From: Clostridia bacterium
GTDB taxonomy: Bacteria; Bacillota; Clostridia; Saccharofermentanales; Saccharofermentanaceae
Assembly: GCA_016287245.1 (NCBI GenBank)
Contig: JAEEWG010000003.1
Coordinates: 62,001-126,000, forward strand
Direction of reading: 5' to 3'
Length of the DNA: 64,000 nucleotides
Below are positions 26,901-34,189 of the stretch, piece by piece; the first letter of the stretch is position 1; the number at the start of each line of letters is the position of its first letter. The translations under genes and the position numbers were made by a program. Below the pieces are notes generated by a model, which did no database searches, was not told the DNA's origin, and worked only from the letters and a program-made list of their open reading frames with translations.

Positions 26901-27105
26901 CAACAATCTTCTGTTTAGTGTTAAGAAGATAAAATGTCGGAAGATCGGCTATCGCTTCTTTCGTCATTGAAGACACAGTCATTCCAAATCGGATCGTTTC
27001 ACTAGGTGAAATATCCTGATTCCATCCAACATTTTTTATCGTGCAAACGCCAGCAGCAGTTTCATACACCTGAGCTCCCCAAATCCCTTCTATTATATAT
27101 GGCAA
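23980..27105 (-). CDS. Giant secreted CBM2-like / TSP3 / VWA-like / caspase-like protein
   Basis: 1041 residues in the open frame from TTG 27105. Residues 1-170: two modules resembling cellulose-binding CBM2 (VGWNQDISPSETIRFGM; INITNKSAQTIEDWQISFS). 178-345: about seven calcium-binding thrombospondin type 3 repeats (DSDGDGI-x-DGEE). 350-480: beta-sandwich. 505-690: VWA-like fold with no MIDAS motif (VLEIPCVN replaces DxSxS). 700-820: further TSP3-like repeats. 830-1041: domain with IIAHG (His924) and LDIQACSCG (Cys963), placed as in clan CD (caspase/CHAT) peptidases. A signal peptide exists upstream in another frame (27093-27215), so a frameshift seems to have detached it. Function unknown: perhaps a surface adhesin or peptidase. 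Confidence 0.75.
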   Translation of the reverse strand: MPYIIEGIWGAQVYETAAGVCTIKNVGWNQDISPSETIRFGMTVSSMTKEAIADLPTFYLLNTKQKIVDHSCYDISFQQYSKWGVGYNGAINITNKSAQTIEDWQISFSCKRSIEEVAGAEISFCKDQYMISNNGTNQNIPSYSSINLTINGHCNYGDSGMSLENVSLFSMTCAYHLNEDKDLNGIDDYVDFINGLIQDPELDSDGDRIPDDIESELGTDPRSPDSDGDGINDGEEVMLGLDPLSEDSDGDGVFDSQEDDDNDGLTVSEEISLGSYPWTDDTDVDGISDGDEIYVYGTDLLNEDTDGDGIEDGDEIKIGANPLLPDSDADGIPDGEERFLQTREEEITDSERTAVNKVEVTLNGTGCLDSDMSIENMYGRDIYSSELVGLVGSPIEISYDGDFDSAILTFYYDEIELASTNAIIPDNLPVEKGYKTNPRSLGILYFDEESGLYIDCEADVDEEKHTVSCSITHFSEYMVVDMSIWHYFWTSMKYSGELRPSHEGYSGIDYVLEIPCVNTMTETDISEMNVIACKIIDNMQSGDRMVVRGYNTGGSYVYNYTTDKDLLKQQVIEWPWNETDSWVGYSFTTPDLLGTGLDALEIFNIASTSRDLDSNNEMVVIAFHNSTDIRSFFYSSNHRSKTEMIAYIFTLSSGDSETVSLKWLKTASGGGVIDCEGKTAEEVYDEFSSLYAKRQGLDLDVNVTDDEPGDGLWDIYEEVGMLSSNGHLYYSNPRTDDSDYDHLTDAAEMGICRQIEVDSDERVYLNGIDITDVNDPLSIEMYIASTFSQFGKGKWTIYGVKSNPKDEDTDKDGALDDSDATPKKKNESINYILIGKDKEGEDPLETLRNPYIKAFKKCKEKVIVLDIYEGSEYYQKIKQRLGLEISTREMVYYTFAALKCDLGADTLTNKQKYSSVDKMIIIAHGNYDILEFSPNGDGQVDLSYIVNSIYPACNIELLDIQACSCGDMQFSHSLNRETCVALEFARKKKVKNVYAWTDETKYLYGHNYSVRGRYVVYKSEQNTVSIENVGIIGKWFAPLEY

Positions 27106-27215
27106 ATCAAATGTAAAGAATTCTCCATCGCATTAAGATCGCAGGGAAAACCAAAGAAGAGAATAATTAAAGACAGGACAAAACAAAAGCCTCTCTTGCA
27201 ACGATCAGCAGACAT
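27093..27215 (-). pseudogene. Detached signal-peptide leader of the giant island protein
   Basis: ATG 27215 has a good ribosome site (AGGAG, 6-nt spacing) and encodes a 40-residue peptide: basic MSADRCKRG, hydrophobic FCFVLSLIILFFGFP, cleavage-like DLNA. The frame then closes at TAA 27095-27093. The giant protein is open in the -1 frame from about 27135 on (DGEFFTFDLPY). One missing base near 27128-27131 would join the two precisely after the cleavage site. It reads as a 5' frameshift, a sequencing error, or less likely a programmed shift. Confidence 0.65.
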
Positions 27216-27323
27216 CGCACACTCCTTCCGAAGGATTCCTTAAGAAGTCTTCCATGATGTCATACCTTCAATAAATTTACAAACAACCCCTTGTTTTCTT
27301 CAGCGTATCATGCAGATGAATAA

Positions 27324-27423
27324 TTGTAAACAAAAAAACGCCGATGTGTTCCTCAAGGAGCGATTCCGCAGGCTTGTCCGAGGACCAGCGACGGAGGAAC
27401 AGTATCGGCGTTTTTTGTTTAAC
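27324..27423 (+). repeat. Palindromic element copy B (right of AT-rich island)
   Basis: Arms 27324-27354 and 27394-27423 pair (GTAAACAAAAAA, ACGCCGAT, TGTTCCTC). The centre holds GGAGCGATTCCGCAGGCT, then TGT, then CCGAGGACCAGCGACGG, identical to copy C apart from the 3-5 nt between the blocks. It begins 11 nt beyond the HIT gene stop and so could also terminate it (T-run on each strand). Confidence 0.8.
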
Positions 27424-27434
27424 TCAAATAGCTC

Positions 27435-27776
27435 TCAGATCATCTTCTCGGAAAGCTTTACGCCGCCGAGGATGTGGAAGTGTACGTGCTTTACGGTCTG
27501 ACCGCCGAACTCACGGCAGTTGTTGATGATACGGAAGCCTTCATCGATGCCGGTCGCCTTCACGACTTCCGGGACTGCGTCGAGGACATCACCCAGGGCC
27601 GCTTTTCCTTCTTCCGAGGATGCCATGTCCAGGATATCATCGAAATGCTTCTTCGGCACGATCAGGACGTGCACCGGGGTCGCCGGGTTGATGTCCTTGA
27701 ATGCCAGGACCTTGTCGTTCTCAAATACTTTGGTGGAAGGGATCTTGCCTTCTACGATATCACAGAATAAACACAT
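27435..27776 (-). CDS. HIT family nucleotide-binding hydrolase
   Basis: 113 residues, full length for the Hint/HinT branch. CxxC-like MCLFCDIVEGKIPS at the N terminus and the catalytic triad motif HVHFHILGG near the end (His-x-His-x-His). It hydrolyses AMP-lysine type phosphoramidates or dinucleotides; physiological substrate open. Transcribed after alaS with a 58-nt gap, a pairing that fits clearing of aminoacyl-adenylates. Confidence 0.93.
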   Translation of the reverse strand: MCLFCDIVEGKIPSTKVFENDKVLAFKDINPATPVHVLIVPKKHFDDILDMASSEEGKAALGDVLDAVPEVVKATGIDEGFRIINNCREFGGQTVKHVHFHILGGVKLSEKMI

Positions 27777-27834
27777 ACGTTTTTCCTCCTTATTCTCAGA
27801 TCTCCCCGCGCCGAAAAGCGCGGAAGATGTTCTA

Positions 27835-30525
27835 TCAGAGCATTTTCTCCAGTTCGGTCTTTACCGCCGCGAGAGCCTCGTCAATGCCTGCCGGGTTCTT
27901 ACCGCCGGCCTGTGCCATATTCGGGCGTCCGCCGCCGCCACCGCCGACGATCGGGGCAATTGCCTTGATGAGGTTACCGGCGTGTGCACCGGCCTTTACG
28001 GCACTGTCAGATGCCATGATGACGATATTGGCTTTTCCGTCGCAGGAAGAAAGGAGAGCGACAACGCCGTCACCGATCTTATCTCTGAGGGAGTCGCCGA
28101 GATCACGCAGAGAACCCATCTCGACGTTTTCGACCTTCGCTGCGAGAAGCTTCACGCCCTTGACGTCTTCGGTCTTTTCGAGTGAATCACCGAGCGCATC
28201 CTTGGCCGCCTGGGACTTCAGGGACTCGATCTCGGAGTTTGCGGTCTTTAAGTCTTTCTGCAGGTGCTCGATCTTGGAAATGATCTCAGACGGGTTGGAC
28301 TTCAGAAGCTTGGCCGCCTCGTTGAGAAGGTTCTCGAGATCTTTATAGTATGCGAGCACGCCGTCACCGGTAAGAGCCTCGATACGGCGTACGCCTGCGG
28401 CAACGCCGGACTCGGAAAGGATCTTGATGTGCTGGATCTGCGAAGTATTGCTGACGTGTGTACCACCGCAGAGCTCGACGGAGAAAGCTTCCTTAAAGTC
28501 AGCTTCGTTATTACCGGATGTGCCCTTGCCCATGCTGACAACACGGACGACATCGCCGTACTTTTCACCGAAAAGCGCCATGGCGCCGGTGGATACAGCC
28601 TCCTGCTGGCTCATCTCATCTGTGCGTACAGCAAGGGATGCTGCGATCTCTTTGTTTACGATCGCTTCTGCCTTTGCGATCTGCTCAGCCGTCATGGCCT
28701 GATCGTGAGAGAAGTCGAAACGCAGACGGTCCGGTGTTACGAGAGAACCCTTCTGCTCTACGTGGTCACCGAGAACGATCTTCAGTGCCTTCTGCAGAAG
28801 GTGCGTCGCGGAGTGGTTCTTGCATGTGTTGCTGCGGTTTTCTTCATCTACGAGGATGTCCGCAGTAGAACCGCTCTTGATCGTTCCCTTGGAAACATAA
28901 CCGGTATGACCGATGCGGCCATTAGAAAGGTGGATCGCCTCAGTTACGGTGAACTCACCGTCTGCGGTCTTGATGATACCCTTATCACCGACCTGACCAC
29001 CCATGGTGCCGTAGAAGGAAGTAATGTCTGTGATGACCGTACCCTTCTCGTTTTCGGAAAGGGAATCCTTCAGCGCTGCTTCATCTGCGATCGCAACGAT
29101 TTTACCTTCGGTATGGATTCCGTCGTAGCCGACGAACTTCGTCGTGATGCTCTCATCGAGGGCATCGAAGATACCTGCGGAAGCATTGAGCTTCGCGGAG
29201 AAGTTCTGGCTGTCACGGGCCTTCTGCTTCTGCTCTTCCATGGATACCTTAAAGCCTTCTTCGTCAACGGAAAGGCCTTCTTCCTCTGCAAGCTCGGTCG
29301 TAAGCTCGAGCGGGAAGCCGAATGTATCGTACAGATAGAAAGCGTCTTTACCTTCGATCTCTTTCTTTCCTTCGGAACGGGCGGTATCGAGGATCTTCTT
29401 AAATTCCTTCATGCCGTTCTCGAGGGTGCTCTCGAAACGCTCGATCTCCTTGGTCAGTTCATTCAGGATGAACTCACGGTTGGTGGTCAGGAGCGGATAG
29501 CTGTTCTTATAGATCTCATCGATAAAGATGGTAGCGATCTTCAGGATATCTTCCTTTTTGAGGTTCAGTGTTCTTGCGTGTCTTACCGCACGGCGGATCA
29601 GACGGCGGAGAACATAACCTGCGCCTGCGTTGGCCGGTACGAGCTTGGCAGCGTCACCGATGAGCATGACGGAGGTACGTGTGTGGTCGGCGAGGATACG
29701 CATGGAGCGTGTCATCTTCTCGTCCGCATTGTACTTCTGTCCGGAAACTTTCTCGATATAGGCGATGACCGGTGCGAACAGGTCGATCTGATATACATCA
29801 CGGGAACCGTTGAGGAAAGCGAGGATCCTCTCTAAGCCCCAGCCGGTATCTACGTTCTTCTGCTTCAGAGGAGTAAGGGTGCCGTCCTTGTGCTTTTCGT
29901 ACTGCATGAATACGTCGTTGCCAAGTTCGGTGTACTTGCCGCAGGAGCATCCCGGGCCGCAGTCCGGGCCACAGTCCGGGCGGTCTGCGATGTAGAACAT
30001 CTCGGAGTCAGGGCCGCACGGGCCATACTCTAAGCCCCACCAGTTATCGTCGGCACCGAGGTAGTAGATATTCTCTTTTTTGAAGCCGGAAGCGATACGA
30101 TATTGCGCGCCTTCTTCGTCACGCGGTGCATTCTCGTCACCTGCGAAAACGGTCGCGGCGAGGTGATCGGCATCGAAGCCGAAGACCTGTGTCAGAAGCT
30201 CAAAGCTCCACTGGCATCTTTCTTTCTTAAAATAGTCACCGAGGGACCACGAACCCATCATCTCGAAGAAGGTAACGTGGCTCTTATCACCTACGGAATC
30301 GATATCGTTTGTGCGGACGCAGCCCTGCACGTTGCAAAGTCTCGTACCGAGCGGGTGCTTCTGGCCGAGAAGATAAGGCATCAGCGGCTGCATGCCGGCG
30401 ACGTTGAACATAACGCCCGTCGAGCCGTCGGAAACCAGCGATACGGCACCGACATCCACATGTCCGCGGTCGATATAGAACTGCTTCCAGGTATTTCTCA
30501 ATTCATCTGAGGTAAACTGTCTCAT
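27835..30525 (-). CDS. alaS: Alanyl-tRNA synthetase
   Basis: 896 residues, full length. Class II catalytic core at the N terminus (FFEMMGSWSLGDYFKKE; VDTGWGLERI), a Cys-rich CGPDCGPGCSCG insert common in this family, the tRNA recognition helices (DHTRTSVMLIGD, AGYVLRRLIRRA), the editing domain with zinc ligands HSATHLL and CGGTHV, a coiled coil, and the C-Ala domain with GGGGGGRPNMAQAGG. Charges tRNA-Ala and deacylates misacylated Ser/Gly-tRNA. AAGGAG lies before ATG 30525. The leader contains a terminator-like hairpin but I could not find T-box features. Confidence 0.97.
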   Translation of the reverse strand: MRQFTSDELRNTWKQFYIDRGHVDVGAVSLVSDGSTGVMFNVAGMQPLMPYLLGQKHPLGTRLCNVQGCVRTNDIDSVGDKSHVTFFEMMGSWSLGDYFKKERCQWSFELLTQVFGFDADHLAATVFAGDENAPRDEEGAQYRIASGFKKENIYYLGADDNWWGLEYGPCGPDSEMFYIADRPDCGPDCGPGCSCGKYTELGNDVFMQYEKHKDGTLTPLKQKNVDTGWGLERILAFLNGSRDVYQIDLFAPVIAYIEKVSGQKYNADEKMTRSMRILADHTRTSVMLIGDAAKLVPANAGAGYVLRRLIRRAVRHARTLNLKKEDILKIATIFIDEIYKNSYPLLTTNREFILNELTKEIERFESTLENGMKEFKKILDTARSEGKKEIEGKDAFYLYDTFGFPLELTTELAEEEGLSVDEEGFKVSMEEQKQKARDSQNFSAKLNASAGIFDALDESITTKFVGYDGIHTEGKIVAIADEAALKDSLSENEKGTVITDITSFYGTMGGQVGDKGIIKTADGEFTVTEAIHLSNGRIGHTGYVSKGTIKSGSTADILVDEENRSNTCKNHSATHLLQKALKIVLGDHVEQKGSLVTPDRLRFDFSHDQAMTAEQIAKAEAIVNKEIAASLAVRTDEMSQQEAVSTGAMALFGEKYGDVVRVVSMGKGTSGNNEADFKEAFSVELCGGTHVSNTSQIQHIKILSESGVAAGVRRIEALTGDGVLAYYKDLENLLNEAAKLLKSNPSEIISKIEHLQKDLKTANSEIESLKSQAAKDALGDSLEKTEDVKGVKLLAAKVENVEMGSLRDLGDSLRDKIGDGVVALLSSCDGKANIVIMASDSAVKAGAHAGNLIKAIAPIVGGGGGGRPNMAQAGGKNPAGIDEALAAVKTELEKML

Positions 30526-30547
30526 TCGTTTTCGTCTCCTTACGTAA

Positions 30548-30585
30548 AAAGCGAGGCACGCGCCGTAGATTTCGCGTGCCCCGAT
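30548..30585 (-). terminator. GC-rich hairpin just upstream of alaS
   Basis: Minus strand GGCACGCG pairs with CGCGTGCC around a 10-nt loop, followed after three bases by TTTTT, ending 20 nt before the alaS start. It can terminate the WYL gene, but a possible -10 (TGTAAAAT) lies upstream of it, so it may be an attenuator inside the alaS leader. Confidence 0.55.
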
Positions 30586-30657
30586 ATTTTACACGATTTA
30601 GATAAGAAAATCTATAAAATATATAAAAAAGATTTCTTCGCGAAAAGACCCGTTCCG

Positions 30658-31659
30658 CTACGCCCTTTTCGCCTTTTCCAGATGCTCGAGATACCTGTCC
30701 CGTATGGCTTTGGGCCCACAGATGGAAAAACCGCCTTCGTACTGGAAGATCCAGGCGAAGAATGTCGGGCTGACATTGACGGTGACATTGGCCTGAAGAT
30801 AGCCCTCATCCTCCGGATCCTGCATGACCGACACATTCTGCTCAAAGCGGTCATAGAACTGCGTCAGAAGGTCTTTTCTGAAGCGGATCAGGACGGTTGC
30901 TTTTTCGCTTCCGTACATGCTGAAAGATTCCTCCATATGCTTGGCCACATCAAAGCCCTTCGGCGGCTTGACGAGATTTACTGATTCCAGGACTTCGACC
31001 TTCTTCATGCGGTCGATGCGGAAATGACGGAGCTTATCTTTTTCACCCTCTTCGCTCTGCTCCGGGCGCACACCGATACAGTAGTAAAAACCGTTGCTCC
31101 AGACCATGGCGAAAGGATGCAGGATATACTTCATGCCATCGTGTCGTAATACCTCGCCCTCACCAAAGCGGTAGTCGGTGTACTGGAAGCTCACCGGGTG
31201 TTTTCCGGCCATGGCGCGTCGAAGTGCGCTGACCGTATAGATGAAGTCGTTGTTGGTGGAGTGGTGTCTTCCGATATAGTGGATCTGCTCATTGAGCTCG
31301 TTGGCGCGCCCCGAAGAGGTCAGTCCCTTCAGTTTCTTGATGATGCCGGCCTTTTTCTTCTCCGTCATGAAACCCGCGGATTCCACGGCATCGATGAGGA
31401 TCATGATCTCTTCGATCTCGAAGTCTCGATCCTCGATATAGTATCTCGGCACTCTTCCTCCGGATTTTTCGACCGGGATCGAGGAATCCTCCAGCGCACG
31501 GAAATCTTCGTACAAGGTTTTGCGGTTTACCGGAAAGCCCGCCTCATCGAGCTTTGCGATCAGTTCCGCATTGGTAAGTCCATGTTCTGCATCCGTCTCC
31601 TTCTGCAGGATCTCTAAAAGACAAAGAAGCCTTCCGCGACCATTTTCCCGATTTGCCAT
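30658..31659 (-). CDS. HTH/WYL-domain transcriptional regulator
   Basis: 333 residues from ATG 31659, chosen for GGGGAGGTG upstream. Residues 10-70: winged helix DeoR-like HTH (LTNAELIAKLDEAGFPVNRKTLYEDFRAL). 120-235: WYL/Sm-like ligand domain (YILHPFAMVWSNGFYYCIG, RHFRIDRM). 240-330: WCX C-terminal extension. WYL proteins bind nucleic acid fragments or nucleotides to switch regulation. It is divergent from the DUF1015 operon with overlapping promoter space, so it may control that operon or itself. An extended -10 (TGTTATAGT) is at 31695-31703. Confidence 0.88.
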   Translation of the reverse strand: MANRENGRGRLLCLLEILQKETDAEHGLTNAELIAKLDEAGFPVNRKTLYEDFRALEDSSIPVEKSGGRVPRYYIEDRDFEIEEIMILIDAVESAGFMTEKKKAGIIKKLKGLTSSGRANELNEQIHYIGRHHSTNNDFIYTVSALRRAMAGKHPVSFQYTDYRFGEGEVLRHDGMKYILHPFAMVWSNGFYYCIGVRPEQSEEGEKDKLRHFRIDRMKKVEVLESVNLVKPPKGFDVAKHMEESFSMYGSEKATVLIRFRKDLLTQFYDRFEQNVSVMQDPEDEGYLQANVTVNVSPTFFAWIFQYEGGFSICGPKAIRDRYLEHLEKAKRA

Positions 31660-31756
31660 ACGCCCACCTCCCCATAAGGATAGTTCATACAATTACTATA
31701 ACACGCGCAAAGGAAAAAGCACATTTCAATATGCGTGAGATTTTTCATCGCGCGCG

Positions 31757-31765
31757 TGCTATAAT
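31757..31765 (+). promoter_or_regulatory. Extended -10 promoter of DUF1015 operon
   Basis: TGCTATAAT, 39 nt before ATG 31804. The same nonamer stands before the 15755 gene and the first DUF885 gene (minus strand), so extended -10 promoters are common here. A run of CGCGCGCG precedes it. Confidence 0.6.
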
Positions 31766-31803
31766 GTTATGGCTTATTTTTCAAACAGCATGGGAGGGTA
31801 TCC

Positions 31804-33105
31804 ATGAGTTCAATCTATAAAGACATCGCTGTCGCATCTCCGAAGATCCTTTTACCGAAGAAAGGAACGGATCTTTCGAAGTGGGCCGTGATCGCATGTG
31901 ACCAGTTTACATCCGAGCCGAAATACTGGGAGGATGTAGAAAACACCGTCGGAGAGGCACCGTCCACGCTCCGCATGTTCCTGCCGGAGGTATTCCTCGA
32001 AAAAGAGACACCTGAGCAGATCGACCAGCGTCTTTCCAATATCACCGCTTCTATCACGAAGTATATCGACGAGGGGATCCTGACCGAGCTTGATCCGGGA
32101 TTCATCCTTCTCGACAGAAAAACGAAGTATAACGATTCCCGAAAAGGCCTGATGCTCGCGCTCGATCTCGAGCAGTACGACTTCACGCCCGGCAACAAGA
32201 GCCGCATCCGCGCCACCGAAGGTACGGTACTTTCCCGTATTCCTCCGCGTGTCCGCATCCGTGAGCGTGCACCGATCGAGATGCCGCACATCATGGTGCT
32301 GATCAATGACCCGGAAATGACGGTCATCGAACCTGCTTTTGACGCGCTTTCCAAAGATTCCGCAAATCTCGTCTATGACACCGACCTCATGATGGAGGGC
32401 GGCCACATCAGAGGATTCTTCGCCAGGGAAGATTCCGACGTGGCAAATACGATCGTATCCGCACTTTCCGCTCTTCTTTCCGCATCCGAGGACGGATTCC
32501 TCTTCGCCGTCGGCGATGGAAACCATTCTCTGGCCACTGCCAAAAAGCACTGGGAGAATGTGCGTGAGACACTTCCCGAAAGTGAAAGAGAGACGCATCC
32601 GGCACGCTACTGTCTGGTCGAGATCGTGAACATCCACGACAACGGCCTGCAGTTTGAGCCGATCCACCGTGTCACCTTCGGTCTTACGAAGGAAAAACTG
32701 ATGGAAGAAGCGAAGGCTTACTTCTCTTCCCAGGAGATCGCATTTAAGGATGCCGGATCTTTTGCCAAGGAAGGAACTGCTGACGGATCACAGACGATCC
32801 TCGTCACGGACGGTTCCGAAGACTTCACCATGGTCATCGGAAAGCCTGCCCACACGCTGGCCGTCGGATCGCTTCAGGGCTTTTTAGATTCGATCGAATC
32901 CGAAAGCATCCACACCGACTACATTCACGGCGAAGATTCCGTAAGATCTCTCTCCGCTTCAGATAAACTCGGATTCCTCCTTCCGGATGTCTCGAAGAAT
33001 TCCTTCTTTGAGACCATCAGCAAGGAAGGCGTATTCCCGAGAAAGACCTTCTCCATGGGCGAAGCCGTCGAGAAGCGCTACTACCTGGAAGCAAAGAAGA
33101 TCTGA
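31804..33105 (+). CDS. DUF1015 family protein
   Basis: 433 residues, full length. Family hallmarks: KKGTDLSKWAVIACDQFTSEP at the N terminus, GDGNHSLATAK in the middle, DYIHGEDSVRSL near the end. It resembles ParB-like/SerK folds; some relatives sit with serine biosynthesis genes, here found 18 kb away (serA at 51 kb). The biochemical role in bacteria is unsettled, with a kinase or phosphatase fold suggested. First gene of a four-gene operon; the next starts 19 nt later. Confidence 0.85.
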   Translation: MSSIYKDIAVASPKILLPKKGTDLSKWAVIACDQFTSEPKYWEDVENTVGEAPSTLRMFLPEVFLEKETPEQIDQRLSNITASITKYIDEGILTELDPGFILLDRKTKYNDSRKGLMLALDLEQYDFTPGNKSRIRATEGTVLSRIPPRVRIRERAPIEMPHIMVLINDPEMTVIEPAFDALSKDSANLVYDTDLMMEGGHIRGFFAREDSDVANTIVSALSALLSASEDGFLFAVGDGNHSLATAKKHWENVRETLPESERETHPARYCLVEIVNIHDNGLQFEPIHRVTFGLTKEKLMEEAKAYFSSQEIAFKDAGSFAKEGTADGSQTILVTDGSEDFTMVIGKPAHTLAVGSLQGFLDSIESESIHTDYIHGEDSVRSLSASDKLGFLLPDVSKNSFFETISKEGVFPRKTFSMGEAVEKRYYLEAKKI

Positions 33106-33124
33106 TACTTTTCGGAGGAAGGAA

Positions 33125-34189
33125 ATGGAGGAAAAGATCTCGATCTGTGTTATCGGCGCCGGACTTTCCGGTCTGGTCTGTGCCTATAAGCTGGCGCAGG
33201 CCGGTTTCCGCGTGCAGGTCGTAGAGCAGCAGTCCACACCGGGCGGCATGCTGGCCTGTTCCCGTCTGGGCTCCGAGTACATCGAACTCCTTCCGCACCA
33301 CATCCGCAAATCCGACCGTGCGCTCATCTCCCTTCTTAAGGATCTGGGACTTTCCGATGAGCTTTCCTGGTACGATTCCCTCTGGTACGGAAAAGCGAGC
33401 CGCAAGAAGCTCGGATATCTCGATAACGGATTCCACTCTCTTCTTTCGGCGCTCGTTCAGGAGATCACGGACCGCGGCGGCATCATCCAGTACGGATATA
33501 CCGTATCCGACATTTCCCAGAGCGAAGATCCCGATCGTCCGAGATACCGCGTGCAGTGCGTACTTGCGGACTCTTCCTCGATCTTCCTCGAATGCGACAC
33601 GATCCTGTATACAGGCTCGTGCCGAAATCTCGTACATATCACGCATGCGCTCAACATGCCCACCGATTTCCGTGACTCCCTGATGGACGTGACCTATCAG
33701 GCGAATATGTGTCTTCTGATGCTCATGAAGGCCCCTTTCACGGAGTGCTACTCGCGCCAGATCCCGGGAGAGGATCCTTTCCAGCGCATCATCCAGCACA
33801 CGAGCATGGTCGGCGAACGCCGCTACGGCGGACATGTACTGTATCTTTCCGGAAGTTTTCTGACTTCTGCTCCCTTATGGACCGCTTCCGACGCGGATGT
33901 ATTTAAGGCTTTCTTTAAGAAGCTCCAGTACATGAACCCCAGCGTCACAAGAGGTTCGGTCCGTACCTGGCGTCTGACGCGTACGCGTTACGCCAAACCG
34001 TTAAATCACCCACTCGATGAATTTATCCAGCCGGTCGAAGGTCTTTACGTCTGCAGTCTTGCCATGACGCCGAGCCCGATCGAGGATTCCAAATTCCGCA
34101 TGGATGCCTGTGTATCACAGGCCAATGCCACAGTCGCGAAGATCAAGGAGGATTTTTCTCGTGAAAAAGAACTCGACAAAGAAGTCTGA
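33125..34189 (+). CDS. FAD-dependent oxidoreductase (amine oxidase/protoporphyrinogen oxidase-like)
   Basis: 354 residues from ATG 33125 after CGGAGGAAGG. Rossmann dinucleotide motif VIGAGLSGLVCAYKLAQAGFRVQVVEQ and GGMLA at the N terminus; a C-terminal SLAMTPSPIEDSKFRMDACVSQA region matches the FAD-closing part of this family. The shape is that of sterol/carotenoid desaturase-like or UDP-galactopyranose mutase-like flavoproteins; no haem pathway genes are nearby. Placed before DUF2298 and an acyltransferase, it may modify a lipid or sugar precursor for the envelope. Confidence 0.75.
   Translation: MEEKISICVIGAGLSGLVCAYKLAQAGFRVQVVEQQSTPGGMLACSRLGSEYIELLPHHIRKSDRALISLLKDLGLSDELSWYDSLWYGKASRKKLGYLDNGFHSLLSALVQEITDRGGIIQYGYTVSDISQSEDPDRPRYRVQCVLADSSSIFLECDTILYTGSCRNLVHITHALNMPTDFRDSLMDVTYQANMCLLMLMKAPFTECYSRQIPGEDPFQRIIQHTSMVGERRYGGHVLYLSGSFLTSAPLWTASDADVFKAFFKKLQYMNPSVTRGSVRTWRLTRTRYAKPLNHPLDEFIQPVEGLYVCSLAMTPSPIEDSKFRMDACVSQANATVAKIKEDFSREKELDKEV

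Larger units (their letters stand above)
23225..27215. other. AT-rich two-gene island bracketed by palindromic elements
   Basis: Both genes use many A/T-ending codons, unlike the C/G-ending codons of the deacetylase, HIT and alaS genes around them, and are bounded by copies A and B of the palindrome in opposite orientation. No transposase, integrase or target-site duplication was found. Composition suggests horizontal acquisition. Confidence 0.6.

Noticed and set aside
27835-30525. Cys-rich CGPDCGPGCSCG insert in alanyl-tRNA synthetase
   Set aside because: Similar Cys-rich inserts occur in many known AlaS proteins, so it is not unusual.
30526-30657. T-box riboswitch upstream of alaS
   Set aside because: The leader is too short and lacks the conserved T-box and specifier stem.
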